Positions 1-9,288 of a stretch of 64,000 bases of DNA are shown piece by piece (the first letter of the stretch is position 1; each line of letters begins with the position of its first letter). The position numbers were made by a program, and so were the translations under genes. This DNA is from Rhizobiaceae bacterium. Its GTDB lineage: Bacteria > Pseudomonadota > Alphaproteobacteria > Rhizobiales > Rhizobiaceae. The notes under the pieces were generated by a model, which made no database searches, was not told where the DNA came from, and saw only the letters and a list, made by a program, of their open reading frames with translations. The stretch lies in the NCBI GenBank assembly GCA_023953905.1, contig JAMLJA010000005.1, forward strand, positions 124,001 through 188,000, written 5' to 3'.

Positions 1-758
1 GGAAGAAAAATTGAGACTGCCACCAGCAGCACGACGATTTCACCGACCTGTTGCAGAGCGCCGAGAACGTCTCCGGTCTGGCCGCCGATCTGGTGCTGGG
101 CTAGCTTCATGAGGCCAAGAAACGCTGCAAGGAGGGCAATGGCGGCGACAATCGCAGCACTTGGCCCAAGCAGCGTCAGACCAAGGAAACCGAGCATCGC
201 CGCTAGCGCGCCGGTTTTAACCGGGACGGCGCCCGCATTTGCTGAAAGTCCATCCAACCGCGCTGGCGGCAAGACAGCCATCATCACAGGCATTGTAGCG
301 CGCGACGCTATGTGCGTGGCGGCGAGCAGAAGGAAAACTGACGTCGAATCTGCGAGAGCGACCAGCGCGGACCACCGCAACAATACGCTGATAAGCAACG
401 CCAACACCCCAAAGGTGCCGATGCGGCTGTCCTTCATGATTTCGAGCTTGCGTTGGCGCGATACTCCCCCGCCGAATCCATCTGCTACATCGGCAAGGCC
501 GTCCTCATGCAGCCCACCTGTGATGAGCATTGTGACAGCAAGGGCACACGCTGCCGCGATCGTGGGCGGCAATGACAGCCAATCGGCAAGACGGAAGGCA
601 AGGGCGCCCGTCAGGCCAACGACAATACCGACAATCGGAGCTGCCCATATTGCATCTGCCAGCCTGCGGCCGACGGGGCCACGCGCAGGGATGCGCGTGA
701 AAAAGCCGATGCACAGCAGAACATCACCCGCAACGAGCCGCAGCGGATCGCGCGCCAT
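1..758 (-). CDS. cobS: Adenosylcobinamide-GDP ribazoletransferase (cobalamin synthase), 3' end cut by window
   Basis: This integral membrane enzyme joins adenosylcobinamide-GDP to alpha-ribazole (or its phosphate), the last assembly step of cobalamin. The frame is open from an ATG at 758 to the window edge and shows 252 codons, close to the family's usual 250 or so, so only a few residues are missing. The diagnostic acidic stretch GGLHEDGLADVADGFGGG lies at residues 81-98, and the family's C-terminal QTGDVLGALQQ motif is near residue 237. Several hydrophobic segments are visible. It starts 2 bases after the cobB stop and is the last visible gene of the minus-strand cobalamin unit. In the Pseudomonas denitrificans nomenclature this protein is CobV; it is not the CobS subunit of cobaltochelatase. 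Confidence 0.93.
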   Translation of the reverse strand, partial: MARDPLRLVAGDVLLCIGFFTRIPARGPVGRRLADAIWAAPIVGIVVGLTGALAFRLADWLSLPPTIAAACALAVTMLITGGLHEDGLADVADGFGGGVSRQRKLEIMKDSRIGTFGVLALLISVLLRWSALVALADSTSVFLLLAATHIASRATMPVMMAVLPPARLDGLSANAGAVPVKTGALAAMLGFLGLTLLGPSAAIVAAIALLAAFLGLMKLAQHQIGGQTGDVLGALQQVGEIVVLLVAVSIFL

Positions 759-760
759 TG

Positions 761-2080
761 TCACGACCTTGCAATGGCGTGGAAGAAGCCGCCGGTGACA
801 TTGCCGCGAATGCCGCCGCCTGGTCCAAGCGGCCTGCCGAGGCCGTCCGACATCTCGAAGAAAGGCGTATCTTGGCCCGCCTCTGTAACACTTGCGTAGT
901 GGAACTCATGACCCCTGATCGTATCTCCAGCGCCGCCCAGAATTCCGTTCGCGAGTAGCTTTGCCTGCCGATAGCCAAGGTTCATTTTGCGTTTGGCGAA
1001 ACTGGTTGAGTGACCGAGAAGTCCGAGCATCTCGTGACTATGGCCTTCCGCATCCTCGATCGATGCCCCCAGCGCCATATAGCCACCGCACTCGCCATGC
1101 ACAGGTTTGGTTTGCGCGAACCGTGTCGTCCCACGCCTGAAGTTGCGTGCATCCGCCAGCCTTGCGCCATGCAATTCCGGATAGCCGCCGGGTAGCCAGC
1201 AGACGTCACAATCCGGGGCAGGGGCCTCGTCCGCGAGCGGTGAGAAGAAATGGATTTCAGCCCCGCGCTTGCGCCATATCGACTGAAGATGCGGATAGAG
1301 GAACCCGAACGCCTCGTCATGTGCCAACGCGATACGCTGTCCAGGCGGATCGATCGCTTCGCTGGGGTTTTCGATAGTCGGCAGTCCGCAAAGAGGAACG
1401 CTGGCAGCGAGTATGCGGTCGATATCCAGGGACTGCTCCATGATATCGGCCAGCCTGTCAATGAAAGCGTCGAGCGCGGTATGTTCACGCGCCTGCACGA
1501 GACCCAGATGTCGTTCCGGCAGCGCCATGTCGGGATTGCGCATGATCGCGCCCAAGACGGGTAATCCTGCTGCCTCGATCGCATCGGCGCATTGCCTGAG
1601 ATGCCGCTCGCTGGCCACCTTGTTCAGTACCACGCCGGCTACCCGAACCTCGGGATCGTAGACGGCAAAACCCTTTGCGACGGCTGCGGCCGATCGCGAC
1701 TGCCCTGAAATGTCGAGCACAAGCACCGTTGGGAGACTAAACCGCGCGGCGAGATCGGAGGCTGCGCCGGAGCGCCCGCGACCGGCTTCGATGCCGTCGA
1801 ACAGGCCCATGGCGCTTTCCGCTATCAGTATATCGCAGTTTCGTGCCGCTTCAGCCGCCAGGAAACCCAGAAGATCCGGCGCCATTGCCCAGCTATCCAG
1901 ATTGACCCCAGCGTTTCCGGTCGCTGCCGCGTGAAATTCGGGATCTATATAGTCCGGTCCTGACTTCGCTCCGCCAGCCTTGATTCCCCGCCGAGCCAAC
2001 GCCCGTAATAATCCTATCGTGACGCTGGTCTTGCCGGAACCAGAGCGCGGCGCGCCGATGATGAGGCCTCGCGCGGTCAT
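761..2080 (-). CDS. cobB: Hydrogenobyrinic acid a,c-diamide synthase (cobyrinate a,c-diamide synthase)
   Basis: The enzyme uses ATP and glutamine to amidate the a and c side chains of hydrogenobyrinate before cobalt insertion. The 439-residue protein has the expected two-part layout. An N-terminal dethiobiotin-synthetase-like domain carries the P-loop GAPRSGSGKT at residues 9-18. A C-terminal class I glutaminase-like domain has the nucleophile motif HGECGGYMALG and the later GHEFHYAS segment. The length is typical for CobB/CbiA. The ATG overlaps the end of cobA by 4 bases (ATGA), and cobS follows 2 bases downstream, so the three are probably co-translated. Confidence 0.95.
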   Translation of the reverse strand: MTARGLIIGAPRSGSGKTSVTIGLLRALARRGIKAGGAKSGPDYIDPEFHAAATGNAGVNLDSWAMAPDLLGFLAAEAARNCDILIAESAMGLFDGIEAGRGRSGAASDLAARFSLPTVLVLDISGQSRSAAAVAKGFAVYDPEVRVAGVVLNKVASERHLRQCADAIEAAGLPVLGAIMRNPDMALPERHLGLVQAREHTALDAFIDRLADIMEQSLDIDRILAASVPLCGLPTIENPSEAIDPPGQRIALAHDEAFGFLYPHLQSIWRKRGAEIHFFSPLADEAPAPDCDVCWLPGGYPELHGARLADARNFRRGTTRFAQTKPVHGECGGYMALGASIEDAEGHSHEMLGLLGHSTSFAKRKMNLGYRQAKLLANGILGGAGDTIRGHEFHYASVTEAGQDTPFFEMSDGLGRPLGPGGGIRGNVTGGFFHAIARS

Positions 2081-2880
2081 GCACTCCGCATCCGTGCCGC
2101 GAGATCGGTCAGTTCGGCGCGCATCGAAACGATTTCGCCAACAACGATCAGTGCTGGCGAAGCGATTCCGGCTGCGAGAGCGGCCTGCTCGATGCCGCCA
2201 AGGTTGGAGATGACGATTCGCTCGTCCGGTGTCGTGGCCGCCATGACCACGGCCACTGGAGTGGATGAGTTCAAACCACCTTCAAGGAGAGATGCCACGA
2301 TCCGGCTCAGATTCTTGAGCCCCATATAGACCACGATTGGTTGTCCGGTCTTTGCCAGCGCCGCCCAGTCGAGATCCTCGGGAGAACCCGCGGCATGCCC
2401 GGTCGCGAGAATGATCGCCTTGTTGATTCCGCGCATGGTCGCTGGAATGCCGACACTGGCCATCGCGCCAAAGGCAGACGTGACACCGGGCAGAATGCGA
2501 TAAGGAATTCCGGCGCGTGCCAGTGCCAGCGCTTCTTCGCCACCACGCCCAAATATGTAAGGGTCACCGCCCTTCAACCGCAGCACTCTTTTTCCTAGAC
2601 CGGCAAGGGCGATGAGCTGTGCGGTAATCTCATCCTGGCGTACGGATTCTCGCCCGCCGCGTTTGCCCATGAAGTGCAATTCGGCATTTGGTGCCACATT
2701 CAGCACCGAGCCATCGACAAGGGCGTCGTAGACTACGGCGTCAGCCTGCGCGAGTGCTGACAGCACATCCAGCGTCAAGGCGCCTGCATTTCCCGGACCT
2801 GCACCGGCAAGCCAGACATGGCCCGGCTGAAACTCATCCAGCACCGGCGCAAGGCGCGCAATCGCCTGTTCCAGTTTCAT
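2077..2880 (-). CDS. cobA: Uroporphyrinogen-III C-methyltransferase
   Basis: SAM-dependent methylation of uroporphyrinogen III at C2 and C7 gives precorrin-2, the entry point of the corrin pathway. The 267-residue protein has the SUMT fold signatures: the N-terminal SAM loop GAGPGNAG near residue 26, the GGDPYIFGRGGEE motif in the middle, and a downstream VYMGLKN segment. There is no CysG-type NAD-binding ferrochelatase domain, so it is the single-domain form. It overlaps cobB by 4 bases and diverges from cbiD, whose start is only 53 bases away, so any cobA/cbiD promoters must share that gap or lie inside the neighbouring genes. Confidence 0.94.
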   Translation of the reverse strand: MKLEQAIARLAPVLDEFQPGHVWLAGAGPGNAGALTLDVLSALAQADAVVYDALVDGSVLNVAPNAELHFMGKRGGRESVRQDEITAQLIALAGLGKRVLRLKGGDPYIFGRGGEEALALARAGIPYRILPGVTSAFGAMASVGIPATMRGINKAIILATGHAAGSPEDLDWAALAKTGQPIVVYMGLKNLSRIVASLLEGGLNSSTPVAVVMAATTPDERIVISNLGGIEQAALAAGIASPALIVVGEIVSMRAELTDLAARMRSA

Positions 2881-2933
2881 TCAGAGCCCTTTTCGTCGTG
2901 ACGCGATGCAGGGCGCGCCGTATAGGATATTTC

Positions 2934-4046
2934 ATGAGCGATGACGAGCGGCCCCTGCGACGTGGCTGGACCACAGGCACCTGTTCGGCTGCGGCCGCAA
3001 AGGCGGCGTGTGCGGCACTGATCACCGGTGATTTCCCCGACCCGGTCGAGGTTACGCTGCCGGGCGGCCAGCGGCCATCCTTTGCGCTGGCACGAACCGA
3101 ATTGCGCGACAACGAGGCTGTTGCCGCTGTCATCAAGGATGCTGGTGACGATCCGGACGTGACGCATGGTGCCGTCATGACCGCGACGGTTCGCAGGGGA
3201 GCAACAGGCTCCGGCATCACGTTTCTCGCCGGGCCCGGTGTGGGCACGGTAACGCGTCCCGGCCTTCCAATGCCGCCGGGTGAACCCTCCATCAATCCGG
3301 TGCCGCGCAGAATGATCGCGCAGGCCATCGCCGAGATCGCGGGGGACGAGTCCGACTTCGAGGTCGAGATTTCGGTGCCCGACGGAGAGAAGATGGCGCT
3401 CAGGACGCTCAATGGACGGCTTGGCGTCGTTGGCGGCATATCTGTTCTTGGGACGACCGGAATAGTGGTTCCCTATTCGTGTTCGGCGTGGATTCACTCG
3501 ATTCACCGCGGCATAGACGTCGCGCGCGCTGCCGGACTGGACCATGTGTCCGGCGCAACTGGCGCGGTTTCCGAGGCGGCTGCCCAGAAGTATCACGGAC
3601 TTCCCGAACTCGCCTTGATCGACATGGGCGATTTCGTGGGAGGAATGTTGAAATATCTGCGGGTTCATCCCGTCCCACGCGTCACCGTCGCTGGAGGTGT
3701 CGCCAAGATGACCAAGCTTGCCCAGGGGATGCTCGATGTACATTCCGCACGCGGCGCGGCGGATCTGACTGCGCTTGCGGAGATGGCGCTTGGCATTGGC
3801 GCAGATGGGGACGTGGCCGAACGCATTGGAACCGCCAACAATGTCGCCGAAGCCTTTGAGATTGCGCGAAGCAGCAACATTGCTCTCGGCGAGGTGGTCG
3901 CAGAGAAAGCCTGGCTCACGGCTGCCAGCGTATTGCGCGATGCAGACATTGAGCTCGAGATTCTCGTGTTCGACCGTTTGGGTGAACTGGCTGGGCGAGC
4001 GCCTTTTCGTCGTCATGGGGCCCCGCGCCCCCTGAACCGCCGCTGA
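2934..4046 (+). CDS. cbiD: Cobalt-precorrin-5B (C1)-methyltransferase family protein
   Basis: CbiD performs the C1 methylation with loss of the C20 fragment in the anaerobic pathway and stands in for CobF in some aerobic producers. No CobF is seen in this window. The protein begins near the conserved [17 protein letters not shown] stretch (residues 8-24 from the ATG at 2934). The open frame continues 246 bases further upstream, but that part is antisense to cobA and precedes the conserved N-terminus, so 2934 is chosen, giving 370 residues. It is on the plus strand inside an otherwise minus-strand cobalamin unit and its last 34 bases overlap the end of cobM tail to tail. Confidence 0.92.
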   Translation: MSDDERPLRRGWTTGTCSAAAAKAACAALITGDFPDPVEVTLPGGQRPSFALARTELRDNEAVAAVIKDAGDDPDVTHGAVMTATVRRGATGSGITFLAGPGVGTVTRPGLPMPPGEPSINPVPRRMIAQAIAEIAGDESDFEVEISVPDGEKMALRTLNGRLGVVGGISVLGTTGIVVPYSCSAWIHSIHRGIDVARAAGLDHVSGATGAVSEAAAQKYHGLPELALIDMGDFVGGMLKYLRVHPVPRVTVAGGVAKMTKLAQGMLDVHSARGAADLTALAEMALGIGADGDVAERIGTANNVAEAFEIARSSNIALGEVVAEKAWLTAASVLRDADIELEILVFDRLGELAGRAPFRRHGAPRPLNRR

Positions 4047-4777
4047 TAGTAGGCATCGTAAAGCGAGCTTTCGCGGAAATCCTTTGCCGAAAGCGAACGA
4101 CCTACAAAGATGATCGCCATTCGCTCGATGGGTTCCTGGGCGTGTAGTGCCTCGATCGAACCGAGTGTCCCGCGCAGGATGCGTTCTTCCGGCCACGAAG
4201 CGCGCGCGACGATGACCACAGGGCAGTCGGCGCCATAGAGAGGGGTCAACTCGGCGACGACCTGATCCAGCGCATGGATTGCCAAATGGATCGCGAGAGT
4301 TGCGCCCGTTGCACCGAACTGCGCGAGGCTTTCCTTCTCAGGCATCGCGGAGGCACGGCCGGATATGCGGGTCAGGACGAGGCTTTGCGCCACCTCGGGA
4401 ATTGTCAGCTCACGCCCAAGCGCCGCGGCGGCAGCCGAGAAGGAAGGCACTCCCGGCGTCATCGTGTACGAAATGCCAAGTCGTTGCAGACGGCGGACCT
4501 GTTCCGCGACCGCACTCCAGACAGCAAGATCGCCGGAATGCAAGCGCGCCACATCGTGTCCCGCTGCCTCAGCCGCCACATATTCCGCCTCGATTTCGTC
4601 CAGGGACATCGGAGCGGTATCGACGATCCGGGCACCGGCTGGGCAATAGGCCAGAAGGTCCTTGTGGACGATCGAGCCTGCATAAAGGCACACAGGGGAA
4701 CTGGCGATCAGATCGCGGCCGCGCACCGTGATGAGATCGGCGGCACCGGGACCGGCACCAATGAAGTGTACGGTCAT
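4013..4777 (-). CDS. cobM: Precorrin-4 C11-methyltransferase
   Basis: This SAM enzyme methylates C11 of precorrin-4 to make precorrin-5. The 254-residue protein opens with [16 protein letters not shown], the SAM-binding loop of the tetrapyrrole methylase family, and has the [15 protein letters not shown] motif near residue 100, which separates CobM/CbiF from the other family members. The length is normal. Its ATG overlaps the stop of cobE by 4 bases, and its 3' end overlaps the 3' end of cbiD on the other strand by 34 bases. Transcripts of the two genes would therefore be complementary at their ends. Confidence 0.94.
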   Translation of the reverse strand: MTVHFIGAGPGAADLITVRGRDLIASSPVCLYAGSIVHKDLLAYCPAGARIVDTAPMSLDEIEAEYVAAEAAGHDVARLHSGDLAVWSAVAEQVRRLQRLGISYTMTPGVPSFSAAAAALGRELTIPEVAQSLVLTRISGRASAMPEKESLAQFGATGATLAIHLAIHALDQVVAELTPLYGADCPVVIVARASWPEERILRGTLGSIEALHAQEPIERMAIIFVGRSLSAKDFRESSLYDAYYQRRFRGRGAP

Positions 4778-5160
4778 GTCGTCGTCCCCATGCTTGCCAA
4801 CGCACAGGTAACCGCGCCTGCAATGATGCGTGGGCCGAGCAGCCTGCCATCTTCTCCCGCAGCAGCAAGGGCCGCAGCCTCCGACAGTGATGGCGACCCG
4901 GTCGTGCGCTGTGATTTTTCGGAGATTGTCTTCACGCGCGGCGCCACGTCCGCAAGCGCGTCCTCTCCGACATAGTGCAACGGAACCCCAAGCGTGGCGG
5001 CGGCAACCACGATCGCCGGCTCGTCGCGTTTGGTGGAACCAGTCGCAACGCCTGCAAGCGTAGCACGCTCAGAGCGGTATTCTGTCAGCGCGGCATCGAT
5101 TGCCGCGAGGATTGCTCCCGGCGAAACGCCGCTCTTGCATCCGATACCGGCGACAATCAT
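4774..5160 (-). CDS. cobE: Cobalamin biosynthesis protein CobE (CbiG C-terminal-like)
   Basis: CobE corresponds to the C-terminal domain of CbiG. Its exact role in the aerobic pathway is not settled; a part in handling an intermediate around the C20 extrusion stage is usually proposed. The protein opens with [12 protein letters not shown], and a second conserved block, [18 protein letters not shown], is near residue 40. The ATG at 5160 overlaps the cobL stop as ATGA, which is the coupling used elsewhere in this unit. Upstream in-frame ATGs at 5178 and 5205 would lengthen the overlap with cobL and precede the conserved start. This choice gives 128 residues. Confidence 0.88.
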   Translation of the reverse strand: MIVAGIGCKSGVSPGAILAAIDAALTEYRSERATLAGVATGSTKRDEPAIVVAAATLGVPLHYVGEDALADVAPRVKTISEKSQRTTGSPSLSEAAALAAAGEDGRLLGPRIIAGAVTCALASMGTTT

Positions 5161-6398
5161 GGCTTCGTCCAGACCCATTGCGTAACAGGCATGGCCGAGC
5201 GCCACCCGCTCATCGTTCCAACGGGCTCAGCGCGTGACACCGCGATACGGATAAGATTGCCGCCCAGCCTCGCGTGAAGCGCAAGCAATACGGCCTCCAT
5301 TTCGAGCGTGACCGCATTGGCCACCAGTCGACCGCTTCCGGGCAGCCTCGAAATCGCTGCGTCCATGACCCCCGGAGCGCTGCCGCCTCCGCCAACGAAA
5401 ATCGCATTCGGCTCCGGGAGTTCGTCCAACGCTTGTGGCGCAGAGCCCGCTATGATCTTCAGATCGGGCACCCCACACGCGGCTGCGTTTCTGCGAATTC
5501 GGGCGACGCGATCCGGATGCGTCTCTATGGCGATCGCGCGCGTCGACGGGTCGGCCAGCATCCACTCGATCCCGATCGAGCCGGAGCCCGCACCGATGTC
5601 CCACAACAACTCGCCGCGACGCGGTGCGAGGGATGAGAGTGTCAGCGCTCTTATTTCGCGCTTGGTGATCTGCCCGTCATGCTCAAAGAGATCGTCGTCG
5701 AGGCCCGGTGTGAGAGGCAAAACTCTCGGATCTCTCGATGCCGCGACCACGATACCGACGACGTTAAGCGGCTGAATGTCGGTGAGATTAAACGTATCGG
5801 CCATCGAAACGCGGATATTCTCGTCTGGGCCACCCAGAGCCTCCATCACTGTCAGCCTCGATTGCCCGAAACCCGAGGCCGCGAGCAGGCTGGCTATCTC
5901 GCCGGGCCCGGCGTCATCCGACGTCAGCGCGATGATGCGTCGTCCCGGATGCAGCAGAGGCCGCACGAGGTCGATGGATCGTCCATGCAGCGAAACCGTG
6001 TCGATGTCCTGCAGCGGCCAGCCGAGGCGTGAGGCAGCAAGACTGAAGGATGAAGGCGAGGGCACCACAACCATCTCTTCAGCAGGCACGACGCGTGAGA
6101 GTGTCGCGCCGACACCGAAAAAGTAAGGGTCGCCGGACGCGAGGACGCAGACCTTTCGACCTGACAGCTCACACACCGCTTGCATCGAAGCATCGAAGGG
6201 TGTCGGCCAGGCGCGGGCCTCGCCTTCAATCAGCGATTCTGCCAGCGCCAGATGGCGCTTGCCTCCAAAAACAATCTCCGCTTCGGCAATCAGCCGGCGC
6301 GCTCTGTCGCCCAGGCCTGCAACACCGTCCTCGCCGATGCCGACAACCGACAACCACTTTGCCGTTGAAGTCGCACTGGTCGCAGACCTAGAAAGCAT
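5157..6398 (-). CDS. cobL: Precorrin-6Y C5,15-methyltransferase (decarboxylating)
   Basis: This bifunctional enzyme methylates C5 and C15 of precorrin-6B and decarboxylates the C12 acetate to give precorrin-8. It is a fusion: an N-terminal CbiE-type tetrapyrrole methylase (SVVGIGEDG near residue 17, CVLASGDPYFFGVG near residue 88) and a C-terminal CbiT-type Rossmann methyltransferase (LLWDIGAGSGSIGIEW). At 413 residues it matches full-length CobL. The ATG at 6398 overlaps the cobK ATG on the other strand (shared CATG). The first 14 residues before the conserved core look like a non-conserved extension, and a TTG start just before SVVGIG is possible. Confidence 0.93.
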   Translation of the reverse strand: MLSRSATSATSTAKWLSVVGIGEDGVAGLGDRARRLIAEAEIVFGGKRHLALAESLIEGEARAWPTPFDASMQAVCELSGRKVCVLASGDPYFFGVGATLSRVVPAEEMVVVPSPSSFSLAASRLGWPLQDIDTVSLHGRSIDLVRPLLHPGRRIIALTSDDAGPGEIASLLAASGFGQSRLTVMEALGGPDENIRVSMADTFNLTDIQPLNVVGIVVAASRDPRVLPLTPGLDDDLFEHDGQITKREIRALTLSSLAPRRGELLWDIGAGSGSIGIEWMLADPSTRAIAIETHPDRVARIRRNAAACGVPDLKIIAGSAPQALDELPEPNAIFVGGGGSAPGVMDAAISRLPGSGRLVANAVTLEMEAVLLALHARLGGNLIRIAVSRAEPVGTMSGWRSAMPVTQWVWTKP

Positions 6399-7152
6399 GA
6401 TGGCTCACCAGATTCTGATCCTTGGCGGCACCACCGAATCGCGGGAGCTCGCCGGGCGCGTTGCAGGGCGCCGCGACCTGTCGGTTACACTCTCGCTGGC
6501 GGGGCGCACGCGCAGTCCGGTCGTTCAGCCAGTACCTGTGCGCATCGGAGGTTTCGGCGGCGCTGACGGGCTGGCTCAATATCTGCGCGAGCAGCAGATC
6601 ACCGTTCTGATCGATGCCACTCATCCATTCGCGGCCCGTATTTCGGCCAATGCAAGGCTTGCTGCCATCCAGACGGGCGTTCGGCTCCTTGTGCTGAGAC
6701 GACCAGAATGGGCACCAGTGCCGGGAGACAGATGGACTCTGGTCGACACCATCCAGGAAGGGGTTTCGGCATTGGGCGTGGCGCCGAGAACCGTGTTCGT
6801 GACGCTCGGGCGGCAGGAACTCGGACCACTGGAGGCTGCTCCCCAACATTCCTACGTGATACGCAGTGTGGACCCGGTCGAACCGCGTCCCGCATTCCCT
6901 GACGCGGTTTACATCCTCGATCGGGGTCCCTACGAAGAAAGACGTGAGCGTGAGCTTCTCCGCAGCTTGGGAGTCGATATTGTCCTGTCGAAGAACAGCG
7001 GGGGATCCAGCGCTTACGCCAAAATTGCAGCCGCCCGCGCGCTGAGCATCCCGGTGGTCATGGTGCGGCGACCGCCGGGTTCGGAGGACGCGGTGAAAAC
7101 AGTGGATGCTGCGCTTGCGGCGCTCGATCATCTGCTGCCACCCGCCGACTGA
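6397..7152 (+). CDS. cobK: Precorrin-6A reductase
   Basis: NAD(P)H-dependent reduction of precorrin-6A to precorrin-6B. The protein begins MAHQILILGGTTESRELA, the usual CobK/CbiJ N-terminus. It has IDATHPFAARISANA near residue 75, VFVTLGRQEL near residue 130 and the late LSKNSGGSSAYAKIAAARAL motif. Two adjacent ATGs occur at 6397 and 6400, giving 251 or 250 residues. The frame stays open further upstream, but there it is antisense to cobL. It is one of two plus-strand genes inside the minus-strand cob unit. Its start codon overlaps that of cobL and its 3' end overlaps cobJ by 25 bases. Confidence 0.94.
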   Translation: MMAHQILILGGTTESRELAGRVAGRRDLSVTLSLAGRTRSPVVQPVPVRIGGFGGADGLAQYLREQQITVLIDATHPFAARISANARLAAIQTGVRLLVLRRPEWAPVPGDRWTLVDTIQEGVSALGVAPRTVFVTLGRQELGPLEAAPQHSYVIRSVDPVEPRPAFPDAVYILDRGPYEERRERELLRSLGVDIVLSKNSGGSSAYAKIAAARALSIPVVMVRRPPGSEDAVKTVDAALAALDHLLPPAD

Positions 7153-7892
7153 CGTGGGGAATAGACCAAAGGCGCGCGTCCGCTGCGTTCAATCACGCGG
7201 GTCTCGGCCGACCCGACAATGATACAAGTTGCCATGTCGGCCTGTGCCGGATCAGCCTCGCCAAGAGTTTTTATCACGATCTTCTCATCGTGCCGGAACG
7301 CGGCGCGTCCGAAGATCACCGGCGTTGTCGATGGCAGTGTTTCGCGCAGTGCCTCGAAGGCCTTGCCCAGTTGCCAGGGGCGGGCGCGACTGATCGGATT
7401 ATAGACCGCAATCACAAATCCCGCTCCCGCAGCCGCCTTGAGCCGAGTTTCGACGACATCCCATGGCTTGAGATTGTCCGATAGCGAGATCGCGCAGAAA
7501 TCATGCCCGAGCGGCGCGCCCGAGCGCGCGGCAACCGCCAGCATCGCGGTGACGCCCGGAACGACCTGAAGTTCGATATCACGCCATTCTGGAGGTCCAT
7601 GCTCAATGGCTTCGCAGACAGCCGCCGCCATCGCAAAGACGCCGGGGTCGCCACCGGAAACCACGGCAACGGTCTTGCCCCCAGCCGCAGCAACAAGTGC
7701 TGCGCGCGAACGATCGAGTTCTTCCCGATTGTCCGACACGTGCCGGTGCTGATCCGCTCGCAAAGTCAAACGGTCGAGATAGGGACCGTACCCAAAGAGA
7801 TCGGTGGCTTCGGCTATGGAAGCAGACGCTTCTGGCGTCACATGTGCCGCATCACCCGGGCCAAGGCCGATCACGCTGAGGCGACCGCTCAC
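7128..7892 (-). CDS. cobJ: Precorrin-3B C17-methyltransferase
   Basis: CobJ methylates C17 and drives ring contraction, turning precorrin-3B into precorrin-4. The 254-residue protein carries the SAM loop VIGLGPGDAAHVTPEA at the N-terminus, VAVVSGGDPGVFAMAAAVCE in the middle and the family's VIAVYNPISRARPWQL stretch later. The length is typical of the single-domain CobJ. Its ATG overlaps the cobI stop by 4 bases. The 3' end overlaps cobK on the opposite strand by 25 bases. Confidence 0.95.
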   Translation of the reverse strand: MSGRLSVIGLGPGDAAHVTPEASASIAEATDLFGYGPYLDRLTLRADQHRHVSDNREELDRSRAALVAAAGGKTVAVVSGGDPGVFAMAAAVCEAIEHGPPEWRDIELQVVPGVTAMLAVAARSGAPLGHDFCAISLSDNLKPWDVVETRLKAAAGAGFVIAVYNPISRARPWQLGKAFEALRETLPSTTPVIFGRAAFRHDEKIVIKTLGEADPAQADMATCIIVGSAETRVIERSGRAPLVYSPRQSAGGSR

Positions 7893-8656
7893 GAGACTGC
7901 TCCTTCAGCAACCGCCGCCACTGGCCGCGTCGCCCAACCTGCCACCAACACGATGCTGAAGTAGGGCGCACGGTCATCGGACTTGTCGACGAGCGCGGTC
8001 GATGTACCATTCGCCATCGTTCCGCGCTCCACATAGACCGCGCCGGCAAGTTTGCCCGAAGCGGTCAAAGCGCGCCTGATTTTGGGGAGATTGCGGCCGA
8101 CTTTCATGATCACTGCCGCATCCGTGTCCGAAAGTCGACGCGTCAGTTCAATCTCGTCCATTGTCCCCGGCAGAACGGACAAAACATCGTCGCCCTGCAC
8201 GATCGGTTGTCCAATGCCCGACCAGCAGCCGGACATGGCAGTCACGCCGGGGATCACCTCGGTTGGAAAACGATGCGCAAGCCGCACATGGAGGTGCATG
8301 TACGAGCCATAAAAGAACGGGTCCCCTTCCGACAGGACTGCCACTGTGCGGCCCTTTGAGAGATGATCAGCCACCGCTTCAGCTGAGCGTTCGTAGAACT
8401 CGAGGATCTGGGACTTGTAGTCCGTGTGGTGCTTGTCGATCTCGGTGGTCACCGGATATTCCAGCGGCAGTTCTTCCACGCCTGACCGGATATGACCCTG
8501 CACAATGGTGCGGGCATTGCCCTGGTTGCCGCGCTTGGCGAAGTGAGCGAGCACGTCCGCTTCCTGCAGAGCACGCACGGCTTTCAACGTCAGCAGTTCC
8601 GGATCGCCTGGACCAGTGCCAACTCCAATCAACCGTCCAGTCATCTCCCTCGACAT
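7889..8656 (-). CDS. cobI: Precorrin-2 C20-methyltransferase
   Basis: CobI adds the C20 methyl group to precorrin-2, giving precorrin-3A, the substrate of CobG. The frame is open far upstream, but homology begins at GRLIGVGTGPGDPELLTLKA. The ATG at 8656 sits in a TGATG stop-start overlap with cobH, so it is chosen, giving 255 residues. A second in-frame ATG is at 8644. The VAVLSEGDPFFYGSYMHL motif near residue 100 is specific for CobI/CbiL. It is followed by cobJ with a 4-base overlap. Confidence 0.95.
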   Translation of the reverse strand: MSREMTGRLIGVGTGPGDPELLTLKAVRALQEADVLAHFAKRGNQGNARTIVQGHIRSGVEELPLEYPVTTEIDKHHTDYKSQILEFYERSAEAVADHLSKGRTVAVLSEGDPFFYGSYMHLHVRLAHRFPTEVIPGVTAMSGCWSGIGQPIVQGDDVLSVLPGTMDEIELTRRLSDTDAAVIMKVGRNLPKIRRALTASGKLAGAVYVERGTMANGTSTALVDKSDDRAPYFSIVLVAGWATRPVAAVAEGAVS

Positions 8657-9288
8657 CAGATGCCCGCCTTGGCAAGAGCGTTGATGGCAGCGGCGGTCAT
8701 TGCGCTTCCGCCCATGCGACCCCGAACAATCGCGAACGGAATGCCACGCGAATTCTGCGCAAGTGCGTCCTTCGATTCCGCGGCGCCCACAAAGCCGACA
8801 GGCATGCCCAGGATAGCCGCCGGCTTGGGCGCACCCGAATCGATCATGTCGAGCAGATGAAAGAGAGCTGTCGGCGCGTTTCCTATGGCCACCACAGCGC
8901 CTTCCAGATGTTCGGACCACAATTCGAGTGCCGCAGCAGAGCGGGTGTTGCCGATCTTGCTGGCGAGAGATGCCGTGCGGGGGTCGCGGAGCGTGCAGAT
9001 GACCTTGTTGGAGGAGGGGAGCCTGGCACGTGTCACACCCTGCGCAACCATCTCCGCGTCGCATAGAATTGGAGCACCCTCTGCCAGCGCCTGTCTGCCG
9101 GCCTCTGCGAAATCGGGCGAAAAGACAAAATGCCGGGCAGCTTCCACAACGCCGCAAGCATGGATCATGCGCACTGCAATATCGGCTTCGGCAGGCGAGA
9201 ATCGCGAGAGGTCGGCTTCTGCCCGGATGATGGCAAAGGACCGCTCGTAGATCGCGTTTCCGTCCCGGATGTAATCTTGTGTGGTCAT
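8656..9288 (-). CDS. cobH: Precorrin-8X methylmutase
   Basis: CobH moves the methyl group from C11 to C12, converting precorrin-8X to hydrogenobyrinic acid, with no cofactor. The 210-residue protein has the family block AVRMIHACGVVEAARHF near residue 40; the His in MIHACG is the catalytic proton shuttle of the family. It also has GMPVGFVGAAESKDAL near residue 160 and the closing RGRMGGSAMTAAAINAL stretch. It overlaps cobG by 4 bases and cobI by 1 base (TGATG), which indicates tight translational coupling. Confidence 0.95.
   Translation of the reverse strand: MTTQDYIRDGNAIYERSFAIIRAEADLSRFSPAEADIAVRMIHACGVVEAARHFVFSPDFAEAGRQALAEGAPILCDAEMVAQGVTRARLPSSNKVICTLRDPRTASLASKIGNTRSAAALELWSEHLEGAVVAIGNAPTALFHLLDMIDSGAPKPAAILGMPVGFVGAAESKDALAQNSRGIPFAIVRGRMGGSAMTAAAINALAKAGI

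Noticed and set aside
2877..4196. Long minus-strand open frame of about 439 codons across cbiD
   Set aside because: It lies opposite cbiD and the cobM 3' end, has no conserved motif and is explained by the high GC content and codon usage of the sense strand.
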